DNA of 64,000 nucleotides from Bicyclus anynana (GCF_947172395.1 NC_069094.1:2254501-2318500), one strand, 5' to 3'; positions 11,027-21,535 are shown, counted from the first letter of the stretch. Made by a program: numbers and translations. The notes: generated from the letters alone by a model not told the origin.

Positions 11027-11640
11027 AGGGTCATAGCACACACATTAACTCGGAAAGAAATCGGCACTGTTTATATTCGAATCTCCAGTTTTTGCAGCGC
11101 ACAGCAATCAGTTGGCCTAATGACAGTTTTCAATGTTTTCATACTGTGACAATCGCGTAACAGTAAACGCAAATATCTAAGGAATTGAAACAGCGCCATC
11201 TATTGGCACTACTGCAAATGCGATAGTCACAGTATGAAAACATCGGAAACTGCCACTAGGCACACAGGTCGTCTCGGGACAAGCTTATGGCTCACCATCA
11301 ATGCGCACGGCTCGACCAAAGATTACAGTGTATTCAGGCTCGACTTCGCCGCGCTGACAGTTCGCTACTCGTGCCTTTACGTTGCTCCCACGTCACTTCT
11401 ACAACGCTTGCCCTTGTCAGCCCTCCCGAGTATCACCTCGCCGACAACCTGCGTTCGCCGAGCCGCTTTAGGAAATATCGCTATCTCTTTCATTGCATAG
11501 GGGTGAAAGAGATGGGACTGAAATAGCTTCGCTGCCATTGGTCGACATTTGTCTGTTTCTCTACAAGAGATACATCGTTAGTTGCATTGTAGACCAAGGC
11601 GATTACGATCTATGTCTGGGTTGATAGTGTGCTATGAACT
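11027..11640. mobile_element. Putative DNA transposon with short inverted ends
   Basis: The left end GGTCATAGCACACACA and the right end TAGTGTGCTATGAAC are inverted over about 12 bp. The interior is GC-richer than the flanks (11270-11470) and has overlapping open frames without recognised domains. A second inverted-repeat element (11121-11255) sits inside. Moderate to low certainty because the ends are short. Confidence 0.35.
11121..11255. mobile_element. Small MITE, 30-bp inverted ends
   Basis: 11122-11151 and 11226-11255 are inverted repeats of about 30 bp with about 3 mismatches, centred on TGTTTTCATACTGTGAC. The spacer of about 74 bp contains CAGCGCCATCTATTGGCA. Total length is about 135 bp, with no coding capacity. 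Confidence 0.75.
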
Positions 11641-11957
11641 TTACACATACGCCTCGATATAAAGATCCTACATCGTTGTACTTCGTTAATCCAGACGTAT
11701 AATTAACGGTGTTGTACCGATAGAATATAAATGTTTTCCACTAACAATACATGAATCAAGTAATTGGGCTACTGATTTCAAACGTAAACATAAGCCTTAG
11801 GCCAATTTTCATTAACTTTATTTATTTTTTATACTTTTACAAAAAATAATTGAACTCTGTTAAAGCCACAGAAGCCTAAAATTAGACGCAAATAAAAGTT
11901 CAAAAATTTAGGAGATTTAGTGAAACTTAATATACATACCTAATTAAATTCTAAAGA
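11641..11957. other. No feature recognised
   Basis: AT-rich; nothing supported. Confidence 0.35.
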
Positions 11958-12006
11958 GCCGGCTGGCGCTACTTAAAAGAGGCCTATGTCCTGCCGTGGA
12001 TATGTC

Positions 12007-12051
<45 letters not shown>
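11958..12051 (+). mobile_element. LINE-C 3' end with GAT tail
   Basis: AAAGAGGCCTATGTCCTGCC, then GTGGATATGTCTGATGATG, followed by a GAT run of about 14 units, matches the 3' terminus of the RTE-like LINE-C (compare 39333, 47429, 49312). Confidence 0.75.
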
Positions 12052-12052
<1 letters not shown>

Positions 12053-12231
12053 TTAAATTCTTACTGACCTTCTATTTTGCTTAGTCATATAGAAGCATAC
12101 GAGTGGTATTGTGTTTGTCATATAGAAAGTAAGTCTTATTGTTACTAATTTGCGGTTTAACCGCTGAACCAATTTTGGAGAAATTAAACACAAATAGATT
12201 GAAATAATATATTTTATATTGTAGGAAATAG

Positions 12232-12297
12232 TGGCCTTTGTTCGACATTAGTTTTCTTATTTTTTTGTAATCCACTTCTGAGTCTGCTAAATTATGC
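12232..12297 (+). repeat. REP-G copy 2, fragment
   Basis: CTTTGTTCGACATTAGTTTT and CACTTCTGAGTCTGCTAAA match REP-G at 5493-5550 nearly exactly. Confidence 0.7.
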
Positions 12298-13504
12298 TGT
12301 ATTATATTTTTTTAAATATTGTAAACGTTGTGTAGATCTGTAATAAGTTGAACATTCACCATTGGGCACAACGTATGTAATCAATATGTATACACGATAC
12401 AATGTTCTGCGGTTGGTCTTCCTAAATAAATAAATAAAATAAATAAAAAAATAAATAAATGTATATATATTTTGAAACAAAAAGTCTTGTACTATACAAA
12501 AAAATAATTTGTTCAAAGACTAGTTTTCAATTAAAACATTTTCTATTATATAAATATTTAAATTCGTGGTGAATATTTTCTTTTGTAGTCTGTTGATTAA
12601 TTTTTCTTTGAACCTGAATTATGTTACTTTTTCTTCCGACAGTATTCTCTTCTATCTTGGTTCTAAAATAATATTTTTGTCGCATAATTATTATTATAGG
12701 AAAGAAATATCAACGATAAAAATATCGTTTATATCTTTGGAAACAATCTTGAATACCAATGGAATATTTCTCTTTTCTCTTTAGTTATTTGCTTTTACTG
12801 TTTTATCTGACGGTGCCTTGTCTTATTACTCGGATTTTACTAAATCTCAAATGCCTTCTCGACGTAAAATAAATTAAAAATACTTGTCATTATTTTTGCC
12901 GACTCTACCTGTCTAATTGCTGACATTTGCAAAGTCCCAGTCCTGTCTGGGAACTTATCATGATTTGAATGATAATAGTACGGGGTACGGGGTATTTGGA
13001 CTCAAGTCAGTCTTTATTAATGCGGTGGGTTGACAACCTTTTACTTTATAAGATTGTAGTTACATTGTCTTATACTTCGTGTGTAGATTTTTTTTTGATA
13101 TTTATAGTACAGCCTTTCTTGATGAGTACTATTTACCAACAAACAAATTAGAAATGAGGATAGAAAACGCATTTCTCAACTTATTTATATTAAATTATGT
13201 ATGGTTTGTTTATAAAATGTTATATAAAATATATTAACCATATCTAATTGTTCTAAGCTTAATAATCAAATGTATTTACATTAATTAAAGAACAGGTAAA
13301 TTATAATAATTATTAAATTATAATTATTATCAAGAAAGGCTAGTATAGTTAAGCTTCTTAGATAGTTATAACCTGTTTCTCTTATATTATATCAGAATGT
13401 TTAGAAATTGCATTCAGACGCTGAATGCAGTAGCTCAGGTCTTTGGTCTGGAAGTCTCTACAATACTCTAGACCTTGAGAGTAGTTACTATTGAAGAGAT
13501 CTAC
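12298..13504. other. AT-rich stretch, nothing recognised
   Basis: It contains an AAATAAAT-type run (12424-12460) and an AT palindrome around 13302-13331. Small frames have the F/I/L/Y/K bias of AT-rich noise. Confidence 0.45.
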
Positions 13505-13895
13505 CCATACCTCTGACAGCTTCTACGTGGCGTCGTACTCGAACGCTAAATCACTTGGCGGTACGTCTTTTACTAGCATGGCAAGTTCGTTGATGACACT
13601 CCCATGATATGCGGGAGACGGGGGGGAAAGACTGCGTGGGTGTGAAATCGTGCGTGCGGTTCCCCTCACGTGCGTGAGGTGCATCAGTCGTCGGTTTTTC
13701 ATTCATCGCTACACGTCCATCGGCCCGCGAGGACCATCGGGAGTGTTACGAACGAAGTTGCCAAGCTATAGCTTCGGTCTACGCTTACCACCAGACGAGA
13801 CCGAAGCCAATTTAGGAAATATAAATTCCTAAACTGCCCTGGGATTTGAACCCAGAGTTTGAACCACAGCACCAACTGCGACAGAAATATCGTCA
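13505..13895 (-). mobile_element. SINE-B copy 3, old, split by MITE-F
   Basis: 13505-13577 (GCTTCTACGTGGCGTCGTAC, then CGCTAAATCACTTGGCGGTA) and 13776-13895 (ACCACCAGACGAGACCGAAG, then GGGATTTGAACCCAGAG, a minus-strand B-box relic) are the two halves of one minus-strand SINE-B. A MITE-F copy sits between them. Confidence 0.6.
13578..13775 (-). mobile_element. MITE-F copy 1, inserted in SINE-B
   Basis: The ends are GGCAAGTTCGTTGATGACAC on the left and ACGAACGAAGTTGCCAAGC on the right, imperfect inverted repeats. The core (ATGAATGAAAAACC reversed, TGCATCAGTCGTCGG, GCGGGAGACGGGGGG) matches copies at 22753 and 43022. Confidence 0.75.
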
Positions 13896-14394
13896 AATAC
13901 ACCAAAGAGGCAATCTATGAGTGACGAAGCCAAACTTCCATGTTCGTGTTAATCGGCAATAACTCATTCCGTAACCCACGCGTGAATTGCAAAGTTATTT
14001 GAAAATGGTGAATCCACTATCGGCCTAGCTGTCACATCATTAATAAACTTCGTTCACTATTTGAATAAAGTGCAACAATTATAATAATTACTTACGTTTT
14101 GCATTATTAGAATAGCGTTCCAGTCAAGTTATTACTATTTAAATAACTAATGATTGACTGACTTACCTAACCTAACTACCTACTTAACTTCACTGAACCT
14201 ACTAATTGATGATTCAATAAAGCTGTCAGCCTAAGAATACAGAAAAAGTAATATGAGCTCTCAGGTATCATTACCGAAATTGATACCTTTAATTGTTGCC
14301 AGGACGTCAAAATGGCTGTTTATAAATAGGATGCAGACGGTTTTCTAGGGTTAGTAGCTATTTTGACTGCTTTCCATCTAGCGATTCCGACATA
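13896..14394. other. No feature recognised
   Basis: It contains the near-palindrome GGTATCATTACCGAAATTG with ATACC (14264-14287). No other feature. Confidence 0.35.
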
Positions 14395-14881
14395 CCGGCC
14401 GGCAATAGTTGTATGAAAATCCATATCCGTGTTTAGCGGCAAAAAAAATTACTATACAAATTTATATTTGTCGTGTAATTTAAAAATGGAACGATCTTCT
14501 ACTCCGCAACATTGCGACCATAAAGGTACGGTTTAATTTAAATTTCGAACTGGCTTGCACATAAAATGCTGTTTAGTGAAAAAAAAAATACTTTGGCGCG
14601 TATTGTTATTAGTTGTTCGTCAACTTCGTCATTGATTTTAAATACTTTTGTATCTGACAAAATGAGTTTAAGTGAAGACAAAGAGTGTGATGAAATTATC
14701 TCAAACCAACATAATTCCCGGAAAATTGTATTTTCAAATAATGTCCGCGCATTATTTGAGAAAAGTACTATACAAGCCTTGGCCACAACTAGGCATTGAT
14801 GGACTTACGTATGTGTGCCTCGACTTCGCCTCGGCCCACATTCACAAGTTCGTCCATCAATGCCTCTCTTGCCGGCCCCTG
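14395..14881. mobile_element. Putative non-autonomous DNA transposon, CCGGCAA ends
   Basis: The left end CCGGCCGGCAA (14395-14405) is inverted at the right end as TTGCCGGCCCC (14869-14879). A perfect 14-bp subterminal inverted repeat, AGGCATTGATGGAC / GTCCATCAATGCCT (14791-14804 and 14852-14865), encloses CCTCGACTTCGCCTCGG. The interior holds a 77-codon frame (14566-14799, ...SLSEDKECDEIISNQHNSRK...) overlapping an 82-codon frame on the other strand; neither has a recognised domain. Confidence 0.55.
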
Positions 14882-16064
14882 CAGTAATGTACTATCACAG
14901 TATACTTACTATTGTGTGAATAAAATATATAATTAAGTAAATATTACGAAATGTATGAAAATACTAATTAATTTGATAAGACAGATTAACTTGTAAGATT
15001 GTTCATTTGTAATTGTATTGTCTTATTATAGTTCCGACATTGAATTTCTACGAAATCACAAACAACAATAAATGAAAAACAATTATTATTATACAACGAC
15101 ATATTATCATCGAGGATCATATTACTATATAGTATAACACAAATAAATTATTAAAACACAAACCTGTTATTTTATACCTGTGAGGGTTAAAAAAGTATAT
15201 TTTATTTTTCTTTGTAACTTTTATACGTAAAAATACAGTATATTCCGATAAAATACGTATCGTTTTTCCAAAGGTTACGAGGAAGGAATATCTAATATTA
15301 TTTCTTATACTGTTTTATGGTCAATAAATATAGGGACACATTTAGCTGAAAATTGCGTTAGTTTCCGAACTACATATTGTGGCGGACATTTTGGCAAATG
15401 AGAAAAGTTGTGCATCAAAGCCTTAATCACTTGGAGCCGTGCGCTTGTGTCGAATTCTGTGTGACGTCACTAATAATTTGCGGGTTGTTGTTCATACTTG
15501 CGTTACGCGTTGCCTACTCTCATTATTGTCTAGAATATAATTATAATATTAATCTAAAATCCGAAAGTCTAAAATCCTAATTAGAAACGAAATAATGAAA
15601 AATGTTTTATATTTTTATTATATTTATATTAACTATTATTAACCACTATTAACTGTTTTACTAATAAGGAGTTTTTAGGCAATCTATTCCCAACATATTT
15701 TTTGATATCCTAATTTTTATGTAATACACTTTTCATTGATATCAGAGATGGGTAAAGGTGAAGGACGTTTCTAATTCGGATATTGTACTTTATGGATTTT
15801 TCGTATATTATCACTTATATTTGTTGTTGCTTTGAATAAGATTATTTATAACTAAATATTGAATAACTTTTATTATATTGGAAAATATACATATATGTAT
15901 TATATTGGAAAAACGCATAAAAAATCCTTGGAAAAAAATCATTCTTTTTACATTTTGTATGATACTATGTTCAATACTTTCTTAGAGCCATCAAATTACG
16001 GACCTATTTTCTCATGGAAAAAGTCGCGAGCATCCTCTAGTTTATGATTTTAGCAATTCTATAT
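14882..16064. other. AT-rich stretch, nothing recognised
   Basis: Only a 15370-15500 patch has balanced composition, including a GTGTGACGTCAC palindrome-like site near 15460. A similar TGTGACGTCACA occurs at 16493-16505. Nothing further. Confidence 0.4.
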
Positions 16065-16283
16065 TGTTAGTTATTATAATAATATTATTAGTTCCTATTA
16101 TAGTTTGTTTGTTTGATTTTTTGGTTGATCGCGCTAATCTCAGGAACTACTGGTCCGATTTGAAAAATTCTTTCAGTGATAGATAGGCCATCGAGGAGGG
16201 CTATAGGCTATATATTATCCCCGTATTCCTACGAGAACGGGAACCACGCGGGTGAAACCGCGCAGCATCAGCTAGTTTATAAT
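16065..16283 (+). mobile_element. HEL-D copy 2
   Basis: It runs from AATAATATTATTAG through TCTCAGGAACTACTGGTCCG and TATATATTATCCCCGTATTC to CACGCGGGTGAAACCGCGC and CTAG. The hairpin (CGCGGG...CCGCGC) followed by CTAGT is the Helitron-like 3' signature. Confidence 0.75.
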
Positions 16284-17362
16284 AAACTCGTAGCTACTAA
16301 GCTCCTCGATTGTTCGGAATGGGCGCCCATATATTTTAATTATCATGAAATTTAGAAGCAAATTATTTATTGATTCAGAGTGCCCTTTGGGGAGCGCTAA
16401 CATGAATCACTTTGTATGAATTGTGTAATGAATATTGTATTGTTTGTGAACAGATGTTTTTAGTTAACTAACTTTTGCCCTCGAATTTGTCCGTGTGACG
16501 TCACATGACATGTCGTGTAGGTTATAATAAATTTTGTCTGCTATTTTTTTGTGCGATTAGTGCGTGATATTAAGTATATAGTTTTTTAGTGGAATTGGTA
16601 ATCTTTCTTCGTCTCCCTCTGAATTAAATATTTAGAAATAAATACATTTATTATGCTTATATGTGTAGTATCAAAATACTATTACAATATTTTCATTAGT
16701 TCTATAGTTTAACTGATTTTAGTTCTTTTTGGTTATTTATTGTTTAGTTTAAATTTCAGTGTGGGTATTAGTTTCTATTATAAGGTCGTGGCGTTACCCG
16801 ATCTGTGGTTAGAAATCAGCTCTACATGTCCTAATATAAATCGTCACGTAGAATTATGCTGAGCTGGGACCATTTTCTGGATTATGCCACACATTGTCCT
16901 GGATGACCTGGTGTACTGGAGATATTGTGATGTGTGGCATAATTTTGAAATAAACGCTTTTTTCTTTGATAAATAAACACAATTCCTCTAATTATTTTTC
17001 ATTTATTTGTTTGTCTGAGATAGTCTTTATTTATTATGTGTTAATAAATTAAATGTCATTTTATTTAAAAAATTTGGGAAACCTTTGCATTATTAACCTT
17101 AATCCTCTTTCGAGTCTTATAAGTATGTACTAGTGTATATAAATATTTAGCACAGAATTCACAATGGCCCGTTGAAATGACGACCGGATTAAAGTTCTGC
17201 ATACTGACCGTTCTGTTTAATTATTCAAAGCGATAAATTAAAGCAAATATTACTTTGACGGTGCATCCCACAACACAATCGAGCAGATTCTAGGAACATG
17301 TCGTCGAAACATAAAACTATTAATGAATTAACTATTCAAAACGTAAGTTATCGCTTCGTAAG
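16284..17362. other. No gene recognised; one perfect hairpin
   Basis: A perfect 14-bp inverted repeat (16881-16894 and 16930-16943, ATTATGCCACACAT) encloses a 35-bp loop. The remainder is AT-rich without recognised features. Confidence 0.45.
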
Positions 17363-17578
17363 CACATCTATACTGATATTACAAAGAGAAAGAGGTTGTT
17401 TGTATATTTGTTTGTTTGTATGTTTGATTGAATGCGCTAATCTCAGGAACTACTGGTCCGATTTGCAAAATTCTTTCTATGTCACATGGCCCATTTATCG
17501 AGGAAGGTTATAGGCTATATATTATCCCCGTATTCATACTGGAACGGGAACCACGCGGGTAAAACCGCGCGGTAGTTG
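17363..17578 (+). mobile_element. HEL-D copy 3
   Basis: TCTATACTGATATTACAAAG start, TCTCAGGAACTACTGGTCCG core, CACGCGGGTAAAACCGCGCGG hairpin end. The terminal CTAG has mutated (GTAGTTGG). Similar to copy 2. Confidence 0.75.
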
Positions 17579-17656
17579 GAACATTTCATCGAAACATAAA
17601 ACTATTAATTAATTATTATTTATTCAAAGCGATAGATTAAACCAATTATTACTTAT

Positions 17657-17828
17657 ACAAAGACGTACCGACAAGCGAATTAGCGTTCCGGTATGATGCC
17701 GTGTAGTAACCGAAAGGGGTGTGGATTGTCATCCTACTCCTAACAAGTTAGCCCGCTCCCATCTTAGATTGCATCATCACTTACCATCAGGTGAGATTGT
17801 AGTCAAGGGCTAATTTGTACAAAAAAAA
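17657..17828 (+). mobile_element. SINE-B copy 4, 5' truncated
   Basis: It starts at GACGTACCGACAAGCGAAT, continues TTAGCGTTCCGGTATGATGC and GTGTGGATTGTCATCCT, and ends TAATTTGTACAAAAAAAA. It is followed at once by a SINE-A 3' scrap. Confidence 0.85.
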
Positions 17829-17881
17829 GGAGACTCGAGCTCCGCAGTGAGCCAATTAGGGGTTGATAATGATGAATTTAT
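17829..17881 (+). mobile_element. SINE-A 3' scrap
   Basis: GGAGACTCGAGCTCCGCAGT, GAGCC and GGTTGATAATGATGAA correspond to the last 50 bp of SINE-A. Confidence 0.75.
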
Positions 17882-18325
17882 GAATAAGCAACGCTGATCG
17901 ATTGACTGACATTTAAATCCACAGCTCAAATTACTAATTTACCTCCGGGTTCTTATCACACAGTAGATTGACAATAAGGTAAAATTTTTGAAAATTTAAT
18001 CCATATTTGTTTAACCGAGCGAAGCCAGGACAAGTTGCTAGTTATATTTGAACACATGCAGTCTAAAGGAAATTCTCAAACTTAACCAACCAATAATGTC
18101 AAAATGGAATGGGTCTAATTTGCTTTGCTGCAAAGTATGTTCTGTACCAGCTATTGATTTTGTTTTACTCAATTTCCGCTAGGAATGCACGGTGTAGAGA
18201 ACGAACTTAAGCTTTAAGTGTAAGGTGCGAAGTTCCATATTACTTTGAGAATTTACCGTATTGGCAACGAGTAGTGTAGCCGGTCAAAAGTGAAACCCCC
18301 CCCCCCCTCCCTTTAATTAATGAAC
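17882..18325. other. No feature recognised; C-run at 18296-18307
   Basis: A run of about 12 C followed by TCCC. No copies or frames of note. Confidence 0.4.
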
Positions 18326-18362
18326 AATATTAAAACGACACAAAATAATATTAGACTTGATA

Positions 18363-18664
18363 CGTGATAGCCCAGTAGATATGACCTCTGCCTCCGATTT
18401 CGGAGGGTGTGGGTTCGAATCCGGTGCGGGGCATGCACCTCAAACTTTTAAGTTGTGTGCATTTTTAGAAATTAAATATCTCGTGTCTCAATCGGTGAAG
18501 GAAAACATCGTGAGGAAACCTGCATACCAGAGAATTTCTTAATTCTCTGCGTGTGTGAAGTCTGCCGATCCGCATTGGGCCAGCGTGGTGGACTATTGGC
18601 CTAACCCCTCTCATTCTGAGAGGAGACTCGAGCTCAGCAGTGAGCCGTATATGGGTAACGACGA
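18363..18664 (+). mobile_element. SINE-A copy 2, with flanking duplications
   Basis: A box TAGCCCAGTAG, B box GGTTCGAATCC, body and a weak tail GGGTAACGACGA. ATTAGACTT is duplicated at both sides (18350-18358 and 18665-18673), consistent with a target-site duplication. A longer local repeat, AATATTAAAACGACACAAA, also flanks the insertion (18326-18344 and 18677-18695). Confidence 0.85.
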
Positions 18665-18711
18665 ATTAGACTTATTAATATTAAAACGACACAAATATCT
18701 GACAATTAGAC

Positions 18712-18974
18712 TTATTTATATTATTAATGAATTATTATGACATTCTTGTTTCTTATTTCCATATAACAAGTACATGTGTGCATTTACAAAATATATAGAA
18801 ATTTAAAATGATAACTGTGACAAAGACAATGTACGATCAATAACCAGTGAACCTCACATTGAAGTGTCTTTTGAGAAAATGTATAAAATTTTCCAAAAAG
18901 AGTCTTTGAGATTATATTATGTTTTAATTACAGTACAGATAAAGCGATAAATGTAATTGATGTTAAACGCTGTT
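18712..18974. other. No feature recognised
   Basis: AT-rich; nothing supported. Confidence 0.35.
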
Positions 18975-18976
18975 TT

Positions 18977-19197
18977 TAACCGACTTAAAAAAAGAGGAGA
19001 TTAATCAATTCGACGCATAATTCTTTTTTAATGTTTATTATTTCAGAACTTCCTCATTTATTAACAAATTTTGAAAATTCTTTTTTGTTTAAAAAAGTAT
19101 ACTTTTAGATTGGTCCCATTTCATTTCCATAAAAATCGGTTTAGTAATTTTGTGATAAAATCATAATAACTGAAATACGGCATTTAAGTCGGTTCCA
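18977..19197. mobile_element. Short FB-like MITE
   Basis: TTAACCGACTTAAAAAAAGA at the left and ATTTAAGTCGGTTCC at the right form inverted ends of about 13 bp (AACCGACTTAAA). The ends resemble those of the FB family (CCGACTTCCAA). The interior is AT-rich and non-coding. Confidence 0.5.
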
Positions 19198-19417
19198 TTT
19201 TTATGTTAAAAATTAAAAAGTTATAAAAAAAGTTTAACACTCCCGCTGCGGGAAATTTGAGCCTCCTCACAATACGCGCCGTCTCAAGAACTACTGCCTT
19301 CTGTATCCGACTCTTAATACAACAGTTAAGCGAAAGCTTCTTATGGTGTTGGTCGAAACTTTTCGCTATTAGACCATTGACTGAAACAACTATCGGATCA
19401 ATAATATTTGACTCAAC
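19198..19417. other. No feature recognised
   Basis: Nothing beyond short chance frames. Confidence 0.35.
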
Positions 19418-19429
19418 ATTCCACATGGA

Positions 19430-19772
19430 AGCCGTGATAGCCCAGTGGATATGAAGGCGTGATAGCCCAGTGGATATGACCTCTGCCTCCGATTCCGGAG
19501 GGCGTGGGTTCGAATCCGGTCCGGGGCATGCACCTCCAACTTTTCAGTTCTGTGCATTTTAAGATATGAAATATCACGTGTCTCAAAAAACGGTGAAGGA
19601 AAACATCGTGAGGAAACCGACATACCAGAGAAATTTCTTAATTCTCTGCGTGTGTGACGTCTGCCAATTCGCATTGGGCCAGCGTGGTGGACTATTGGCC
19701 TAACCCCTCTCATTCTGAGAGAAGACTCGAGCTCAGCAGTGAGCCAAATATGGGTCGAGAATGATGATGATG
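19430..19772 (+). mobile_element. SINE-A copy 3 with 12-bp target duplications and duplicated A box
   Basis: The copy is flanked by ATTCCACATGGA at 19418-19429 and 19773-19784. Its first 25 bp are repeated in tandem (19433-19457, then 19458 on), so there are two A boxes TAGCCCAGTGG (19438 and 19463) before one B box GGTTCGAATCC. It ends with GAATGATGATGATG. The 149-codon frame on the opposite strand (19390-19839) is only the SINE read backwards. Confidence 0.92.
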
Positions 19773-19784
19773 ATTCCACATGGA

Positions 19785-20149
19785 GGTAATCTCGTGTGCA
19801 AGGTCCAAGTATTTTGCTACTCCTTAAAAAGATTATCATGATAATAATATCAGATGTTAATCAGGAAGGCCGAAGCTGGTTTGGTGTAGAGTTCGTTTGG
19901 GAATTAAATCCGTTACGAGAATAATGCTTTGATTAATACGTAGTTATTAATCATCGGACGGCTCAACTATTCAACGGTCGCGCGGGAATTATTAATGACG
20001 CGGCTAAAATCGGAATTCCGAACGAGCAGTACTCTAGCTACTGTGTACATACGTTATTTGACCGTAAATTTAAGTATAATTAAGCCTGGACGTGAAAAGG
20101 GAAGGTGTTATAAGGTTAATTTATAAATAGTAATAAATTTATTAAAGAG
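19785..20149. other. No repeat recognised; possibly single-copy
   Basis: Contains several ATTAAT/TAATTA-type sites with GC-rich interruptions (19960-20020). No copy elsewhere in the window. Regulatory function is only a possibility. Confidence 0.35.
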
Positions 20150-20262
20150 CCGTGACCTCTGCCTTCAATTCGGAGGGCATATTATCGAATCCGGGGCACC
20201 TCCAGTTTTTCAGTTATGTGCATTTTAAAAAATTAAATATCACGTGTCACGTGTGTATTTTA
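20150..20262 (+). mobile_element. SINE-A copy 4, 5' part with A box deleted
   Basis: AGCCGTGACCTCTGCC joins across the missing A-box segment, then ATCGAATCCGGGGCACCTCC and AAATATCACGTGTCACGTG. The rest is missing. Confidence 0.7.
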
Positions 20263-20602
20263 AAATAACGTGGCTTTGTGAGTAAATTTTCAAAATCGCT
20301 TCAGTAGATCCAGAGGTTAACCCATTATAATATCATAAACTATACCTCTTTGTAATATTAGTATACTCATAGATGATTTCCATCTGTTGATAAGCGGAAA
20401 TCCATAGCCTATACCCTAATCAGAGAAACATATTTTGTTTTTTTTCTTATCGCAGTTTATGCAAGTAACGACACGTGCTGCAAAGTAAACATCTACATAC
20501 CTGCGTACCTGTGTTAACTGGCGTTGTAGATAGCATAAGTATGTCCATTGTATGAGGTTGAAAATCTCTAATACTGCCACTTAGTGGCGTCTTGTATTGT
20601 AA
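20263..20602. other. No feature recognised
   Basis: GTTAACCCATTATAATAT and similar sequence may be HEL-E relics (a TCAAAATCGCTTCAGTAG-like block at 20291). Otherwise nothing. Confidence 0.3.
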
Positions 20603-20835
20603 TACTAGCGGACGCCCGCGTGGAAATTCTAAAATGTTTAAATCTAAAATTTTTCTCAAATCCTTCGGGAACCATAGATTTTTCCGAAATGAAAAGTAGC
20701 CTATGTGATAATCCAAACTAAAATCTATTTCCATTCCAAATTTCAGTCAAATCGGTTAAGTAGTTGTGGCGTTAAAGAGTAACAAACATCCAAACATCCA
20801 TACAAACTTTCGCGTTTATAATATTAGTAGGATTA
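20603..20835 (-). mobile_element. HEL-E copy 1, Helitron-like
   Basis: On the plus strand the element begins CTAGCGGACGCCCGCG and ends TTTATAATATTAGTAGGA. On the minus strand it starts TCCTACTAATATTATAAA and ends in a GC-rich hairpin region followed by CTAG. The core AAATCTATTTCCATTCCAAA with TTTCAG recurs at 36371 and 50467. Non-coding. Confidence 0.7.
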
Positions 20836-20943
20836 TGTATTCTGTTCAAATGATTTTTAACTAGGGTATAGGCAGGTAGGGTTATACGTACACATTATTG
20901 GTACACATATTTTTTTTATATAACCCATATTTCAAAGTCGGTT

Positions 20944-21252
20944 GTCATCAACCCATATTCGGCTCACTGCTGAGCTCGAGTCTCCTCTCAGAATGAGAGG
21001 GGCAAGGCGATTGGTCCACCACGCTGGCCCAATGCGGATTGGTAGACTTCACACACGCAGAGAATTAAGATAATTCTCTGGTATGCAGGTTTCCTCACGA
21101 TGTTTTCCTTCACCGATTGAGACACGTGATATTTAATTTCTTAAAATGCACGCAACTGAAAAGTTGGAGGTGCATGCCCCGGACCGGATTCGAACCCACA
21201 CCCTCCGGAATCGGAGGCAGAGGTCATATCCACTGGGCTATCACGGCTCTAC
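20944..21252 (-). mobile_element. SINE-A copy 5 with 11-bp target duplications
   Basis: Full-length minus-strand SINE-A. CAAAGTCGGTT occurs exactly at both sides (20933-20943 and 21253-21263). The B box is intact (GGATTCGAACC on the plus strand) and the A box is intact (CCACTGGGCTA). The target lies in a GAAGTCGGTT-like sequence that resembles FB ends. Confidence 0.92.
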
Positions 21253-21263
21253 CAAAGTCGGTT

Positions 21264-21535
21264 AATAAAATAAATCTCCGCATTAAAATCCACGGGTGAC
21301 GCTAAGCGGTAACAATTATAAACTTGCGACCCTCGTGATGGCTGACCCGTGCAACTTTTCTCATCTAGCCGGCCTGCCGACGATATTGAGCTGTAGACAC
21401 TGACTTATTGAAACACTTCCCACTAATATTATACGGTGATGATTGTTTGGATGTTTGTCACTCTTTCACGGCTGATGAAATAAATGAATTTGTTGTATAC
21501 GCGATACAAACGCGGCACGCACCCAGACGTGCGGT
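21264..21535. other. No feature recognised
   Basis: GC-richer patch 21290-21390; no family found. Confidence 0.35.

Noticed and set aside
18363..18430. tRNA-gene-like A and B boxes at many places
   Set aside because: All such pairs belong to SINE-A or SINE-B heads. They cannot fold as complete tRNAs and are followed by SINE bodies.
19390..19839. 149-codon minus-strand open frame
   Set aside because: It is SINE-A copy 3 read backwards plus its flanks; similar chance frames appear over other SINE copies (e.g. 10182, 25857).
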